The notes under the pieces were generated by a model. It was not told the origin of the DNA. It saw nothing but the letters and a program-made list of their open reading frames with translations, and did not search any database. Position numbers and translations under genes: made by a program. DNA of 43,233 nt from contig JAFWKC010000096.1 of NCBI GenBank assembly GCA_017514345.1, positions 1-43,233 of the forward strand, in the 5' to 3' direction. Numbering within the stretch: the stretch's first letter is position 1; every line of letters begins with the position of its first letter. This stretch comes from Eubacterium sp. Lineage in GTDB: Bacteria > Bacillota > Clostridia > Oscillospirales > Acutalibacteraceae. Positions 15,464 to 24,742 of this stretch are shown here, in pieces.

Positions 15464-17887
15464 TTATAATTTGATTTCAATAACTGAGTTGAGTACGTTT
15501 ATTGCGCTGCGCTGGATTTCGCCGACGGTAATGCCGAAGGGTTTGCCGAGTGAGGAGAGAAGCGTTCCGTCTGGCTTGCGATTTGTAACGCGCGCACCGC
15601 CTGGCATAAAGAGGTCAACCTGCGCCCTAATCCTGTAAGCCTGGTCTTTGACAGCAGGATTTTCTGGGCTGTGCTCGCTTTGCATCCACCAGTCGGTCAT
15701 AACGTTGCCCTTGTAGCCCCATTCGCCCCTAAGAATTGTGGTGCATAAATCGTAATTGTAATGACCGTAAACGCCGTTAATACGGTTGTATGAGGTCATA
15801 ATGTTTTTCGGCTGAGCCTCTTTGATACAGATTTCAAAGCCCTTCAGATAGATTTCACGAAGCGCCCTTTCCGAAAGGCGGCTGTCGTTCTTGACGCGTC
15901 GCATTTCCTGATTGTTGCACGCGTAATGCTTCGGGCAAGCCGAAAGTCCAGTGCTCTGAATGCCCCTTACTGCCGCCGCAGCCATTTTTCCCGTGATGTA
16001 CGGGTCTTCGCTGTAATACTCGAAGTTTCTTCCGCAAAGCGGATTTCTGTGAATATTAATTCCAGGAGCAAGAAGCACGTCGCTTCCTCTGTCCTTCATT
16101 TCCTTTGCAATTTCGCTGTACAGCTCCTCAACAAGCGCTGTGTTGAACGAGCACGCGAGCAGCGTACCTATTGGAATAAGCGAGCAGTTAGCGGCAAGCC
16201 TGATGCCCGAAGGTCCGTCAGTCGTAATAACAGCGGGAATGCCCTTGTCGCGAAGTGACGGAAGCACGCCGCCGTATGCGCCAGCGTTGCCCTTTGCGCC
16301 GAGCTTGCTGTCCATCTTGTAGTCGCCGCGCGTCAGCGCTTCGAGCTCGTCGAGGCTTAGCTGAGAAACGAATTCCTCCATCGTAACCTTGCCGTCCTTG
16401 ACGTCGACAAGCTTGTAGCCCTGGTCACCCTTGATTTCTATGTCCTTAGGTAAATTGTTATTAATTCGTGTGGCAAGGTCGTACTTCTGTTTTGCAACGG
16501 CCTTTTTGCGAAGCACCTTTTTGCCGTCGATGATTTCTGCGTGAAGCACGTCAAAATGCTCCTGCGGAGCGGCAGCCTGCTTGTGCTGTATGTAGACCTC
16601 GGTTTCCTCCTGATAATATGAGAACACCTTTTCGGCGTCGCGTACGTTTTTGCCGAGATAGAAGGAGTATTCGCCCTCCTCGGCAACGTATGCGCCAGCG
16701 TTGTTAGTTGAGCCGCAGTCGTCAAAAGAGGTCAGCTGATATGCGTCAACCCAGAGCTTGAGCTCCTCGCTCTCGTTTGATTTCAGCTCCTTAGTTTTTG
16801 CAAAAGCAACAAGCTCTCTTGACGGGTTGCCGAGCTTTCCGCACGGCTTTTCGGCGTAAAGCTGTACAACCTCTTTGCCGCTTGCTTCGCCGACGTTAGT
16901 AACCTTAACTGTAATCTCAAAGCCGTCGTCAAAGGCTTCCGTATCAACGTAGCTGATGTCAAAGTCGGTGTAGCTCAGACCGAAACCGAACGGATAAAGC
17001 ACGTTATTCTTGTCAAAGTTCTCAAAATATCGGTAGCCGACAAAAATGTCCTCAACGTAATTATTCACGTTGCGTCCTGCGAAGTTTTCGCTTGACGGGT
17101 AGTCAAAATAGCTCTTTGCGATTGTGTCGGCAAGCCTGCCACTCGGGTTTACGTCGCCGCAAAGCAGGTCGGCAATTGCGTTTCCGCTTTCCATACCGCC
17201 CTGGAATACGTACATAACAGCGCTGATTTTGTCGCCATATTTTTTAACCCACGACATATCAATTATGTTGCCTGTGTTAAGAAGCACGATAACCTTGTCA
17301 AAATTGTCGCATACTATATTGAGCATTTCAATCTCGCCGTCGGCAAGAAGATAACATCCGTTTTCGTACGCCGAATCTCTGTCCTCGCCTGCAGCTCTAC
17401 CGATTGATACAACGGCCGTGTCGCTTTCGCCCTTTACGCTTTGAAGCGTAACGACGTCAAGCGGCATTTCCTTTTGGCTGTAAGGCCACGTTGCCCACGT
17501 TCCGTGATTTGCAGGATTATCCTTTATCCATCCTTCGTATATGGCGGCGAGCTTTTCGTTTAGCTCGAGCGAAGCGCAGTTTCTGATACCGTCTGCAAGG
17601 TTAACCTTGCACGGACAGTTAACGTCGCCACCTGAGCCGTAGCCTACAAAAAACCAGTCAAGCTGTGTGCGTGAAAACAGCGAAACAACCGTTCCTTTTT
17701 TGAGCGGGAGCGTGCCGTCGTTTTTGATAAGCACTGCGCCCTCTGCAGCAGCAAGCCTGCTGACGCGTTTGATTTCATCAGTAATAATTCCGCCGCCGTC
17801 AACGCCTGTGTTTTCAGCCTGAGAAGTAGACGAAATAGTTGAAACAGCGTCGCTGATTTTACTTTTTACCTTATCCATTAACCCCAT
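15464..17887 (-). CDS. GH3 beta-glucosidase with reversed domain order
   Basis: The enzyme hydrolyses beta-linked glucosides or related sugars. It has 807 residues from the ATG at 17887, which AGGTGG precedes; the longer frame to 17947 lacks a ribosome site. The GH3 C-terminal alpha/beta domain comes first (about 30-330), with AAEGAVLIKNDGTLPL, GRAAGEDRDS and YPFGFGLSYTDF. An Fn3-like domain follows (about 335-440). The TIM-barrel domain is last (about 490-800), with TTDGPSGIR, CPKHYACNNQE and the nucleophile Asp in VMTDWW near 730. This swapped order is known in Ruminococcus and Butyrivibrio glucosidases. There is no signal peptide, so it should act on imported oligosaccharides. The substrate is unknown. 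Confidence 0.94.
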   Translation of the reverse strand: MGLMDKVKSKISDAVSTISSTSQAENTGVDGGGIITDEIKRVSRLAAAEGAVLIKNDGTLPLKKGTVVSLFSRTQLDWFFVGYGSGGDVNCPCKVNLADGIRNCASLELNEKLAAIYEGWIKDNPANHGTWATWPYSQKEMPLDVVTLQSVKGESDTAVVSIGRAAGEDRDSAYENGCYLLADGEIEMLNIVCDNFDKVIVLLNTGNIIDMSWVKKYGDKISAVMYVFQGGMESGNAIADLLCGDVNPSGRLADTIAKSYFDYPSSENFAGRNVNNYVEDIFVGYRYFENFDKNNVLYPFGFGLSYTDFDISYVDTEAFDDGFEITVKVTNVGEASGKEVVQLYAEKPCGKLGNPSRELVAFAKTKELKSNESEELKLWVDAYQLTSFDDCGSTNNAGAYVAEEGEYSFYLGKNVRDAEKVFSYYQEETEVYIQHKQAAAPQEHFDVLHAEIIDGKKVLRKKAVAKQKYDLATRINNNLPKDIEIKGDQGYKLVDVKDGKVTMEEFVSQLSLDELEALTRGDYKMDSKLGAKGNAGAYGGVLPSLRDKGIPAVITTDGPSGIRLAANCSLIPIGTLLACSFNTALVEELYSEIAKEMKDRGSDVLLAPGINIHRNPLCGRNFEYYSEDPYITGKMAAAAVRGIQSTGLSACPKHYACNNQEMRRVKNDSRLSERALREIYLKGFEICIKEAQPKNIMTSYNRINGVYGHYNYDLCTTILRGEWGYKGNVMTDWWMQSEHSPENPAVKDQAYRIRAQVDLFMPGGARVTNRKPDGTLLSSLGKPFGITVGEIQRSAINVLNSVIEIKL

Positions 17888-18039
17888 AATACCACCTATC
17901 ATTAAAAGTTCAAATTGTATTATAACATATATTATTTTGCGATACAAGAAGTTTTAAAAGCGAAACGCTACACAATAAGACACATTTTGCAAAACGGGTT
18001 ATATATAATCGTATCATCTTATTAATCGGGGACGTTAAA

Positions 18040-20154
18040 ATGGCTGTAATACAAAGAGCGTTGGTTGAAAAAAGCGGAGAAAAACTGAAAACAAATAAAG
18101 GACTTGCCTTCCTTTTATACTTTGCGCTTGGCTTTTTGCTTAGCTTCGGGCGGGTGGTAGGCGACGTTACGCCGTTTTGTATTTCGATTACTGCCGCTTC
18201 GCCTAAGCGTTACTTTCCTTTTGCCGCGGCAGGCGCGGCGCTCGGCTGTGCTTTTGGCGGAATAAACGCCGTTTCTGCAAAATACTTTGCAGGAATTACG
18301 CTTGCGCTGCTCGGCGCGCTTGCCGCAAATGCGTTTGACCTGTATTACAAGCCGTCGTTTGTTATGGCAGTTGCGTTCGTTTCTGATTTTGTTAGCGGCG
18401 CGGTGCTTTGCCTGCGGCTCGGAAGCACGGCTGGGGAATACGTACTCCTGCTCGGAGAAGCAGTACTGTGCGGCGGCGGAGCTTTCTTTTTCTACAGAAG
18501 TATTAATTCGAGCTATAAACGGCTTAGATTTCGCGCGCTTCCGATTAGCGACGTCAGCTGTATCGTCATTTCGCTCGGCATAGTTACGATGAACCTGTCA
18601 TCAATATGTATCGGAAAAATCTGTCCAGCAAGGGCGGCGGTGATGCTGCTTATACTGCTTGCAGTTCGGTATTCGGGCGAACGGCGCGCGCTCATACTTG
18701 CGCTTGCGCTCGGCTTTTCGCTGTCGATAGCGCAAAAGGGCGAGCTGTTTATTGTCGGTGCGCTCGCGTTTTCTACTCTTGTTGCGTCGCTTTTCAGCAG
18801 TCTGTCTGTGTTCGCGACGGCAGGAGCCTTTTTGTGTTCGGTAGGCTTTTTTGCCGCGGCAGAAAACGGCGAAGTATCGCTTCCGTTATTTCTTGAATGT
18901 GCAATCAGCGCAGTTTTGTTCGTGCTTATTCCTCAGAGCCTTAACGATAAGCTCGCGTTTATGCTCGAAGCTGACGAAGCCGAAGCGCACGACGGCTCGC
19001 TTCGCCAGAACCTTGTGCTTAAGCTTCGCTTTGCTTCAAACGCTATGGCGGCGATAAGCGAAAGCGTCGACACCGTTCGCGAAAGGATTAATGAAATAAC
19101 GCGGCAGAAGAACGACTACGACCGTGAAAATCTGTCGGAGGAGGAATACATACGCCGCGAAATTGTGCTTGAAAAAACTAACCAGATAAGGATGGTCGCG
19201 TCCGATCAGTTCTTTTCTATATCAGATATGCTCGAGGACCTGGCGTTCGAGTTTGACGAGGCTGAAATCTTTGACACAGCCGCCGCGTCAAGGATACGGC
19301 GCTTGCTCGGAGACTATGACATATACGCTGACAGCATATGCGTTATTGAGGACAAGTTCGGGCGAATACGCGTAGAAATTCTGACGGACAGCGACACGGC
19401 GTTTTTCGACAGAAAAAGCCTTGTTGAGGAAATCGGCAAAACGGTAGGGCGTTACTTTGATACGCCGCGCATTACAAACTTCAAAAACGAAACTATGCTG
19501 TCGTTTACTGAACGCGCGAATTATAAGCTGTCAGTCGGGTATGCTCAGCACAGCGCCGAGGGAAAGCTTTGCGGCGACACGGTCAAGGCAGTCAGCGACG
19601 GCAGAGGACACAGTCTGCTGATTATCAGCGACGGTATGGGCAAGGGCTCGCGCGCGGCGCTTGACGGTGCGATGGGCGCAGGACTGATATCAAAGCTGCT
19701 TACGGCAGGCTTCGGCTTTGACAGCGCGCTTAAGGTTGTTAACTCTGCTTTACTCGTAAAAAGCAGCGACGAAAGTCTTGCTACGCTCGATATAGCAAGC
19801 GTCGATTTGTATACAGGAAAGCTCGAAATATACAAGGCTGGCGCGCCTGCGAGCTACATAATTAAGAATAAAAGCGTGACAAAATGTGAGCTTACCTCGA
19901 TGCCTGCTGGTATACTGCGCGGCGTTGAGTTTGCAAAACGGACGGCTGTGCTCGGCTGTGAAGACAGCGTCGTTCTGATGAGCGACGGTATTTGCGACCT
20001 TGGCTCAGAGTGGATAGAAAAAACGCTGCTGTCGCTTGACGGTCTTGGCGTACAGGAAACTGCGGACGCGGTATTAACACGCGCCCTTAACGAACGTGAT
20101 GGAAAGAAGCTTGACGATATGAGTATTATCTGTGCAAAACTTGAAAGGAATTAG
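18040..20154 (+). CDS. spoIIE: Stage II sporulation protein E (PP2C phosphatase)
   Basis: SpoIIE dephosphorylates SpoIIAA to release sigma-F in the forespore and helps polar division. In its 704 residues, about ten hydrophobic segments occupy roughly 20-300. A coiled, acidic linker of about 300-480 follows, then the PP2C/SpoIIE phosphatase domain to the end. Metal-binding motifs are visible at SDGRGHSLLIISDGMGKGSR (about 519-538) and VLMSDGICDLGSEW (about 645). It is shorter than the B. subtilis protein (about 827) but has the same order of parts. The ribosome site is a weak GGGGAC before the ATG at 18040. It shows that the organism is a spore-former or descends from one. The GlmS-like gene follows after 9 bp. 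Confidence 0.93.
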   Translation: MAVIQRALVEKSGEKLKTNKGLAFLLYFALGFLLSFGRVVGDVTPFCISITAASPKRYFPFAAAGAALGCAFGGINAVSAKYFAGITLALLGALAANAFDLYYKPSFVMAVAFVSDFVSGAVLCLRLGSTAGEYVLLLGEAVLCGGGAFFFYRSINSSYKRLRFRALPISDVSCIVISLGIVTMNLSSICIGKICPARAAVMLLILLAVRYSGERRALILALALGFSLSIAQKGELFIVGALAFSTLVASLFSSLSVFATAGAFLCSVGFFAAAENGEVSLPLFLECAISAVLFVLIPQSLNDKLAFMLEADEAEAHDGSLRQNLVLKLRFASNAMAAISESVDTVRERINEITRQKNDYDRENLSEEEYIRREIVLEKTNQIRMVASDQFFSISDMLEDLAFEFDEAEIFDTAAASRIRRLLGDYDIYADSICVIEDKFGRIRVEILTDSDTAFFDRKSLVEEIGKTVGRYFDTPRITNFKNETMLSFTERANYKLSVGYAQHSAEGKLCGDTVKAVSDGRGHSLLIISDGMGKGSRAALDGAMGAGLISKLLTAGFGFDSALKVVNSALLVKSSDESLATLDIASVDLYTGKLEIYKAGAPASYIIKNKSVTKCELTSMPAGILRGVEFAKRTAVLGCEDSVVLMSDGICDLGSEWIEKTLLSLDGLGVQETADAVLTRALNERDGKKLDDMSIICAKLERN

Positions 20155-20163
20155 GTGAACGTA

Positions 20164-21927
20164 ATGAGTGGAATTTTTGCATATATCGGCAGGGACGAGC
20201 CTTCAAAACTGCTTCTTGACGGGCTTGCTATGCTTCAGCATCGCGGCGGCGAGGTAAACGGCGTTGCAGTTAAGGTTAAGGACGGCTTCAGCACGGCGAG
20301 AGCGGAAGGGGGAATTGAAGAGCTGAGAAAAGCCGCAAAGAAGGTTGCCGACGGAAGCTGCGGTCTTGCCCAGACGTCAAGGCAGACGAGGTGCCGCAGT
20401 GAAATCAGCGCCGCCCCGTCGTCCAATAATATGTATGCGGCGGTGTGCGACGACAGCATACAGAACTTTAACTTTCTCAGGCGCTGGAGCAAGGAGCCGT
20501 TTTCGATTAACACCGACGAGGATTTGCTCCTTGCGTGCCTTTGCATTACTAATTCACGCGACAGAATTGAGCTTACGCAGAAAATAAAAGCGGCGCTTCT
20601 CGGCTCGCCTGGCTTCGCTTTTATCGCCTCTGATGAATGCGCCGTGTACGCCTGCGCTGGAAGCAGTCAGCTGTTTGTCGGTACGGGCGAGGAAGGTCTG
20701 TTTCTGTCGAGCGAGCTTGCGCCGCTGTTTTCCACGTGCGACAAATACGCCGTGCTGAAAAAGAGCGAGCTTGTAAAGCTGAAAACCGAAAAGGCGCAGT
20801 TCTTCGACGAAAAGGGCAAAAAGGCAAAGAAGAGCTTTATTCCTATGCCCGACAGAGTTTATTATGAAAACGATTATAGCCTGAGCGACGAAATATACTG
20901 CTGCAGCGTTGCGGCAAAGGAGGTTTATCAGCGCTTTGCAAAAAATTCAAAGCTGAATTTTGACAGCGTTAAGCTCTCAAAGCGAAGCGTTGAGCGCCTT
21001 TCGCGCATAATCCTCGTCGGTGAGGGAAGCTCGTATAACAGCGCGCTTTATTGCCGACATATGCTCGAAATGATGACGGACATTCCGTCCTTTGCCTATC
21101 CAGCGGGTGAATTCAGATACGCAAAAGGCGTAATCGACAAAAACACGCTCGTTATTGCCGTATCTCACAGAGGCGACGCGCCTGATACGCTTGCTTGCGT
21201 CAGCCGTGCAGAGTCAGTCGGCGCGAAAACGCTTGCCGTTACGGGCTCTGACACCTCGTCGCTTGCGCTTCTGTCGGACAAGCTGCTCTTTACGGGCTGC
21301 GACCTGTCGTATGGCGTGTCACTCCGCACCTTTATTGGCGAGAGTCTTTGCCTTGCGCTGCTGTCGCTTTATATCGGCGTCAAGGACGACGTTGTTACAG
21401 ATTTGTACCTCAACGTCGCAATCAAAATGGCAGAGATTATTTCGGGAAAAATCGCTTCAGCCGTCAAGGATAACACTGCGTACGTTAATGCCGTTAACCT
21501 GATAAGCGCGGCGGATACGGTATACGCCTGCGGCATCGGCGCGGACTTTTCGGCAGCACGCGAAGCGGCGGATAAAATGCGTAGAATAACGGGTAAAAGC
21601 TGTTTTGCACTCACTCTCGGTGAGCTTGCATTATACGGTGAAAACAGCCTTTGCGGCACAACGGTGCTTGCGTTTGCGACTAACCGCGACAGGGCGCCCG
21701 CGTGCGACGTTATGCTGAGCAGAATAAAAACTCTCGGCGCGCGCGTCGTGCTGTTTACAACCGAAAGCATCGAGGAGGACATCACGGCTTTTGATACGGT
21801 TATCAGCGTTAATGACACGCTCCCGATTTACAATCCTCTGCCGTGCGTTGCGGCGTCGTATAAGCTTTCGATGATGCTCGAAAGCGCAAAAGAAAAAAGC
21901 GGCGAAGCTGAGCCTGCCGCGTCATAA
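20164..21927 (+). CDS. GlmS-like protein with the glutaminase Cys replaced by Ser (probable pseudoenzyme)
   Basis: The layout is that of glutamine--fructose-6-phosphate aminotransferase: an N-terminal Ntn domain (1-225) and two SIS domains (about 265-400 and 435-575). Real GlmS starts MCGI, with Cys as nucleophile. Here the protein starts MSGIFAYIGR and continues LQHRGGEVNGVAV instead of the usual LEYRGYDS-GVAV. The first SIS loop reads SHRGDAPDT where GlmS has SQSGETxDT, and the catalytic C-terminal NLAKSVTVE is missing. Amide hydrolysis and isomerisation should both be lost. AGGTGA before the ATG at 20164 sets the start. It sits 9 bp after spoIIE and is probably co-transcribed with it. A sugar-phosphate-sensing or regulatory role is inference. 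Confidence 0.85.
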   Translation: MSGIFAYIGRDEPSKLLLDGLAMLQHRGGEVNGVAVKVKDGFSTARAEGGIEELRKAAKKVADGSCGLAQTSRQTRCRSEISAAPSSNNMYAAVCDDSIQNFNFLRRWSKEPFSINTDEDLLLACLCITNSRDRIELTQKIKAALLGSPGFAFIASDECAVYACAGSSQLFVGTGEEGLFLSSELAPLFSTCDKYAVLKKSELVKLKTEKAQFFDEKGKKAKKSFIPMPDRVYYENDYSLSDEIYCCSVAAKEVYQRFAKNSKLNFDSVKLSKRSVERLSRIILVGEGSSYNSALYCRHMLEMMTDIPSFAYPAGEFRYAKGVIDKNTLVIAVSHRGDAPDTLACVSRAESVGAKTLAVTGSDTSSLALLSDKLLFTGCDLSYGVSLRTFIGESLCLALLSLYIGVKDDVVTDLYLNVAIKMAEIISGKIASAVKDNTAYVNAVNLISAADTVYACGIGADFSAAREAADKMRRITGKSCFALTLGELALYGENSLCGTTVLAFATNRDRAPACDVMLSRIKTLGARVVLFTTESIEEDITAFDTVISVNDTLPIYNPLPCVAASYKLSMMLESAKEKSGEAEPAAS

Positions 21928-21993
21928 AACTATAGACAAAAAATCGTATATATGTTAAAATATCCTCATCAAAGCTATGCGGAGGATATTCGT

Positions 21994-23304
21994 ATGAAAC
22001 AGTTTAAAAAGTGGGCGAAAAAGCCGCCTCTCGGCTGGAACAGCTGGGACTGCTTCGGCGCGGCTGTTAATGAAAAACAGCTCAGGGAAAACGCCGATTA
22101 TATGGCGAAAAACCTTAAGGAATACGGCTGGGAATACGTCGTTTGCGACATTCAGTGGTATGAGCCCCACGCCGACAACAACGACTATCATAATTTTACT
22201 GAGCTTTGTATGGATGAATACGGACGGCTGCTGCCTGCCGTAAACCGTTTTCCAAGCGCGAAGGACGGAAAGGGCTTTTCGGAAATTGCCGATTACGTTC
22301 ATTCCCTCGGGCTGAAGTTCGGTATTCATATTATGCGCGGCGTTCCGCGTCAGGCTGTGGCGCAAAACTGCAAAATTCTCGGCAGCAGCTCAACCTGCCG
22401 CGATATCGCGCATCATTTTTCCGTCTGCTCCTGGAACACCGATATGTACGGCGTTTACAACTGCGAGGCGGCACAGCAGTATTACAATTCAATCATAAAT
22501 ATGTACGCCGAATGGGGCGTTGATTTCATCAAGTGCGACGATATATGCGTTACGGAATACAGAAAATGGGACAACCCGTATTCAGCCGATTATGAAATAG
22601 AGATGCTTCGCAAAGCGATTGACGGCTGCGGCAGGGAAATTGTACTGTCGCTGTCGCCTGGACCTGCGCTTCGCGACAAGGCTGAGCATCTTTGCAAAAA
22701 CGCTAATATGTGGCGCCTTACGGGCGACTTCTGGGACGTGTGGGACAAGCTGTATGATATGTTCGACAAGTGCAAGGAGTGGGAGGGCGTAACAGCCGAG
22801 GGCAACTTCCCCGACTGCGATATGCTGCCGATAGGCAGAATAGCGAAGAACAGCACCTACTACGGAAAAAATAACAGAATGAGCCAGTTCACCGAGCCCG
22901 AGCACTACACGCTTATGACGCTTTGGGGAATTTTCAGAAGTCCGCTGATGATTGGCGGAAATCTTCCCGAAAACGATGCCTTCACGCTGTCGTTGCTCAC
23001 AAATGCCGAGTATATGAATATGAACCAGAATTCCTACGGCGCAAAGCAGATTTTACGCGACGAGAAAAACGGAAAAGGCACTATCATATGGGCGTCAAAC
23101 GGAAAGGGCTGTAAATACGCCGCAATATTCAACACGGACGCAAAGGAGCGTAAAATAAAATTTGACCTCACCGAAATCCTTATGCCCGATACGTCATATA
23201 ACGTATATGACGTATGGCAGAAAGCGGAAATCGGACAGGTCAGAAACACGCTGACAGTAACGGTAGCGCCCCACGGCGCAAGGCTGTTCAAGATAACAAA
23301 ATAA
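21994..23304 (+). CDS. GH27 alpha-galactosidase
   Basis: GH27 enzymes cleave terminal alpha-galactosyl residues, as in raffinose-type sugars and galactomannan side chains. From the ATG at 21994 (GGAGG 8 nt upstream) there are 436 residues and no signal peptide, so it is cytoplasmic. Family blocks are PPLGWNSWDCFG at 11-22, CDIQWYEP near 51, the nucleophile Asp182 in FIKCDDI, and the acid/base Asp245 in WRLTGDFWD. WGIFRSPLMIGG is near 310. A C-terminal beta-sandwich of about 85 residues ends in PHGARLFKI. The longer frame to 21952 precedes the ribosome site. Some members act as alpha-N-acetylgalactosaminidases or isomaltosidases; the substrate cannot be fixed from sequence. Confidence 0.92.
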   Translation: MKQFKKWAKKPPLGWNSWDCFGAAVNEKQLRENADYMAKNLKEYGWEYVVCDIQWYEPHADNNDYHNFTELCMDEYGRLLPAVNRFPSAKDGKGFSEIADYVHSLGLKFGIHIMRGVPRQAVAQNCKILGSSSTCRDIAHHFSVCSWNTDMYGVYNCEAAQQYYNSIINMYAEWGVDFIKCDDICVTEYRKWDNPYSADYEIEMLRKAIDGCGREIVLSLSPGPALRDKAEHLCKNANMWRLTGDFWDVWDKLYDMFDKCKEWEGVTAEGNFPDCDMLPIGRIAKNSTYYGKNNRMSQFTEPEHYTLMTLWGIFRSPLMIGGNLPENDAFTLSLLTNAEYMNMNQNSYGAKQILRDEKNGKGTIIWASNGKGCKYAAIFNTDAKERKIKFDLTEILMPDTSYNVYDVWQKAEIGQVRNTLTVTVAPHGARLFKITK

Positions 23305-23306
23305 CA

Positions 23307-23331
23307 AAAGGGCTTGCCTCGCAAGCCCTTT
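23307..23331. terminator. Bidirectional terminator between convergent genes
   Basis: AAAGGGCTTGC (23307-23317) and GCAAGCCCTTT (23321-23331) form an 11-bp perfect stem with a CTC loop between the GH27 and M28 genes. Confidence 0.88.
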
Positions 23332-23344
23332 AATTTGTGCTGAA

Positions 23345-24604
23345 TTAGTCTTTCTTCGGAAGACCTTCCTTGTCGTACATACATACGGTTTCAATCATAA
23401 TTTCGATTGCAGCCTCGATTGCTTCTGGACGAAGATTTTCAGGATTGTCCTTGCGCGTATGATAGTAATCTGCAGGAGCGGGGTCCATAGCGGCGAAGCC
23501 TGTTGACGGAATGCCTCTCTGCTCAAATGCAGCGGCGTCGCAGGCACCGATATAAATTGACTCAAACTTGAGGTCGTAGCCGCAGTTTGCAGCAGCGTTC
23601 TTTACAAGATATTTTGCACCCCAGTCGTGCTGAAGCGTACCCGAAAGGTCACGGTCATAAACTGCGATGTATTCAAGATCTCTGAAGGTGTCAAGACCGA
23701 TTGCAACTGTCGGGATATCCTTAAGCTCTTTTTCGTGTGCTTTTGCGTAAGCCTTTGCACCGCGAAGACCAGCCTCCTCTGAGCCTGAGCAAATAACTCT
23801 GATTTCAGTCTGATTGAGGTCAACGCCTGCTTCGCGCATAGCCTTGAGCGTGCCGATACCAACGTAGCAGCCCGAAAGGTTGTCGGAAGCTCCTGGAACA
23901 GATTTTGTCCAGCTCTGGAAGAAAATGAACGAAATCTCAAACGGGATAAAGATAATACTTACGATGAAGAACAGCTTGAAGAACCAAGTTGCGCTTGTGA
24001 TGTCGCCTGCTGCGCCGCCCTTGCCTACAATAGCGCAAACGAGCGCAAAAATTGTCTGGATAACAAGACCTACAACAGCGGGAACCTCAACAAGAAGCTT
24101 TGCCTTAAGTCCGCCGAGAAGCAGGTTAATCGGCCATTCAAACTGGCTGTCGCTGTGACCTACAAGAAGAATTCTCTGCTTAGTTTCGCCAAGCGGAGCT
24201 CTTGTGGCAATAAGGTTATGAGATGTCTGCTTCGGGAAAAGAAAATCATCAAATTCCTTGTACATAAGGAATTCAAGAATAAGCGGAACAAATGCGAGTA
24301 TGCACATAATAAACGCGATAAGCGGCTTGCCGAACCAGTTAACAAAAACTGATGCAACGCCCATACATACCGTAAACGGAATGAAGCCCATAAAGCCCTG
24401 ACGGTGAAGCGTAAAATCTTCAATCTCAGTCTTGTCGCTGATTTTATCAAGCGTCTGCTGCATAAACTTCTGCGCTTTAAGCTCCTCTGGTGAGCCTGGC
24501 TTACGCGGACCGATGTTGTTACAGATATCTGTAATCTGCTCTACAGAAAAATCGGTATTGCTCTTTGTGTCAAAGCTCGGAGCATATTCATTAGCAATTT
24601 TCAT
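23345..24604 (-). CDS. Membrane-embedded M28-family metallopeptidase
   Basis: M28 peptidases are two-zinc aminopeptidases. From the ATG at 24604, preceded by AGGAG, the protein has 419 residues; the frame extends about 150 residues upstream through the divergent transketolase gene, which is not real. The likely metal ligands are in order: His150 (VGHSDS), Asp241 (GASDNLSG), Glu276-Glu277 (SGSEEAG), Asp305 (GLDTF) and His382 (YYHTRKDN). Unusually, about four hydrophobic segments (72-92, 93-112, about 168-193, 208-230) interrupt the peptidase fold between the first and second metal ligands. That makes it a membrane protein related to the Fxna-like M28 group. The substrate is unknown. Confidence 0.85.
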   Translation of the reverse strand: MKIANEYAPSFDTKSNTDFSVEQITDICNNIGPRKPGSPEELKAQKFMQQTLDKISDKTEIEDFTLHRQGFMGFIPFTVCMGVASVFVNWFGKPLIAFIMCILAFVPLILEFLMYKEFDDFLFPKQTSHNLIATRAPLGETKQRILLVGHSDSQFEWPINLLLGGLKAKLLVEVPAVVGLVIQTIFALVCAIVGKGGAAGDITSATWFFKLFFIVSIIFIPFEISFIFFQSWTKSVPGASDNLSGCYVGIGTLKAMREAGVDLNQTEIRVICSGSEEAGLRGAKAYAKAHEKELKDIPTVAIGLDTFRDLEYIAVYDRDLSGTLQHDWGAKYLVKNAAANCGYDLKFESIYIGACDAAAFEQRGIPSTGFAAMDPAPADYYHTRKDNPENLRPEAIEAAIEIMIETVCMYDKEGLPKKD

Positions 24605-24683
24605 AAAATAACATCTCCTGTTTATTAAAATATGGTCTATTTTACCATATTTGAAAAAGTATTTCAATATAAACTTAATATTA

Positions 24684-24712
24684 TTGCAGTTTTTTATTTT
24701 TTTTGTTACAAT
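24684..24712 (+). promoter_or_regulatory. Promoter of the transketolase genes
   Basis: TTGCAG (24684-24689) and TACAAT (24707-24712) are separated by 17 nt of mostly T. The AAGGAG of the first transketolase gene follows within 20 nt. Confidence 0.6.
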
Positions 24713-24742
24713 AGGAGTGACAAAATTTAAGGAGTGTTTCCT

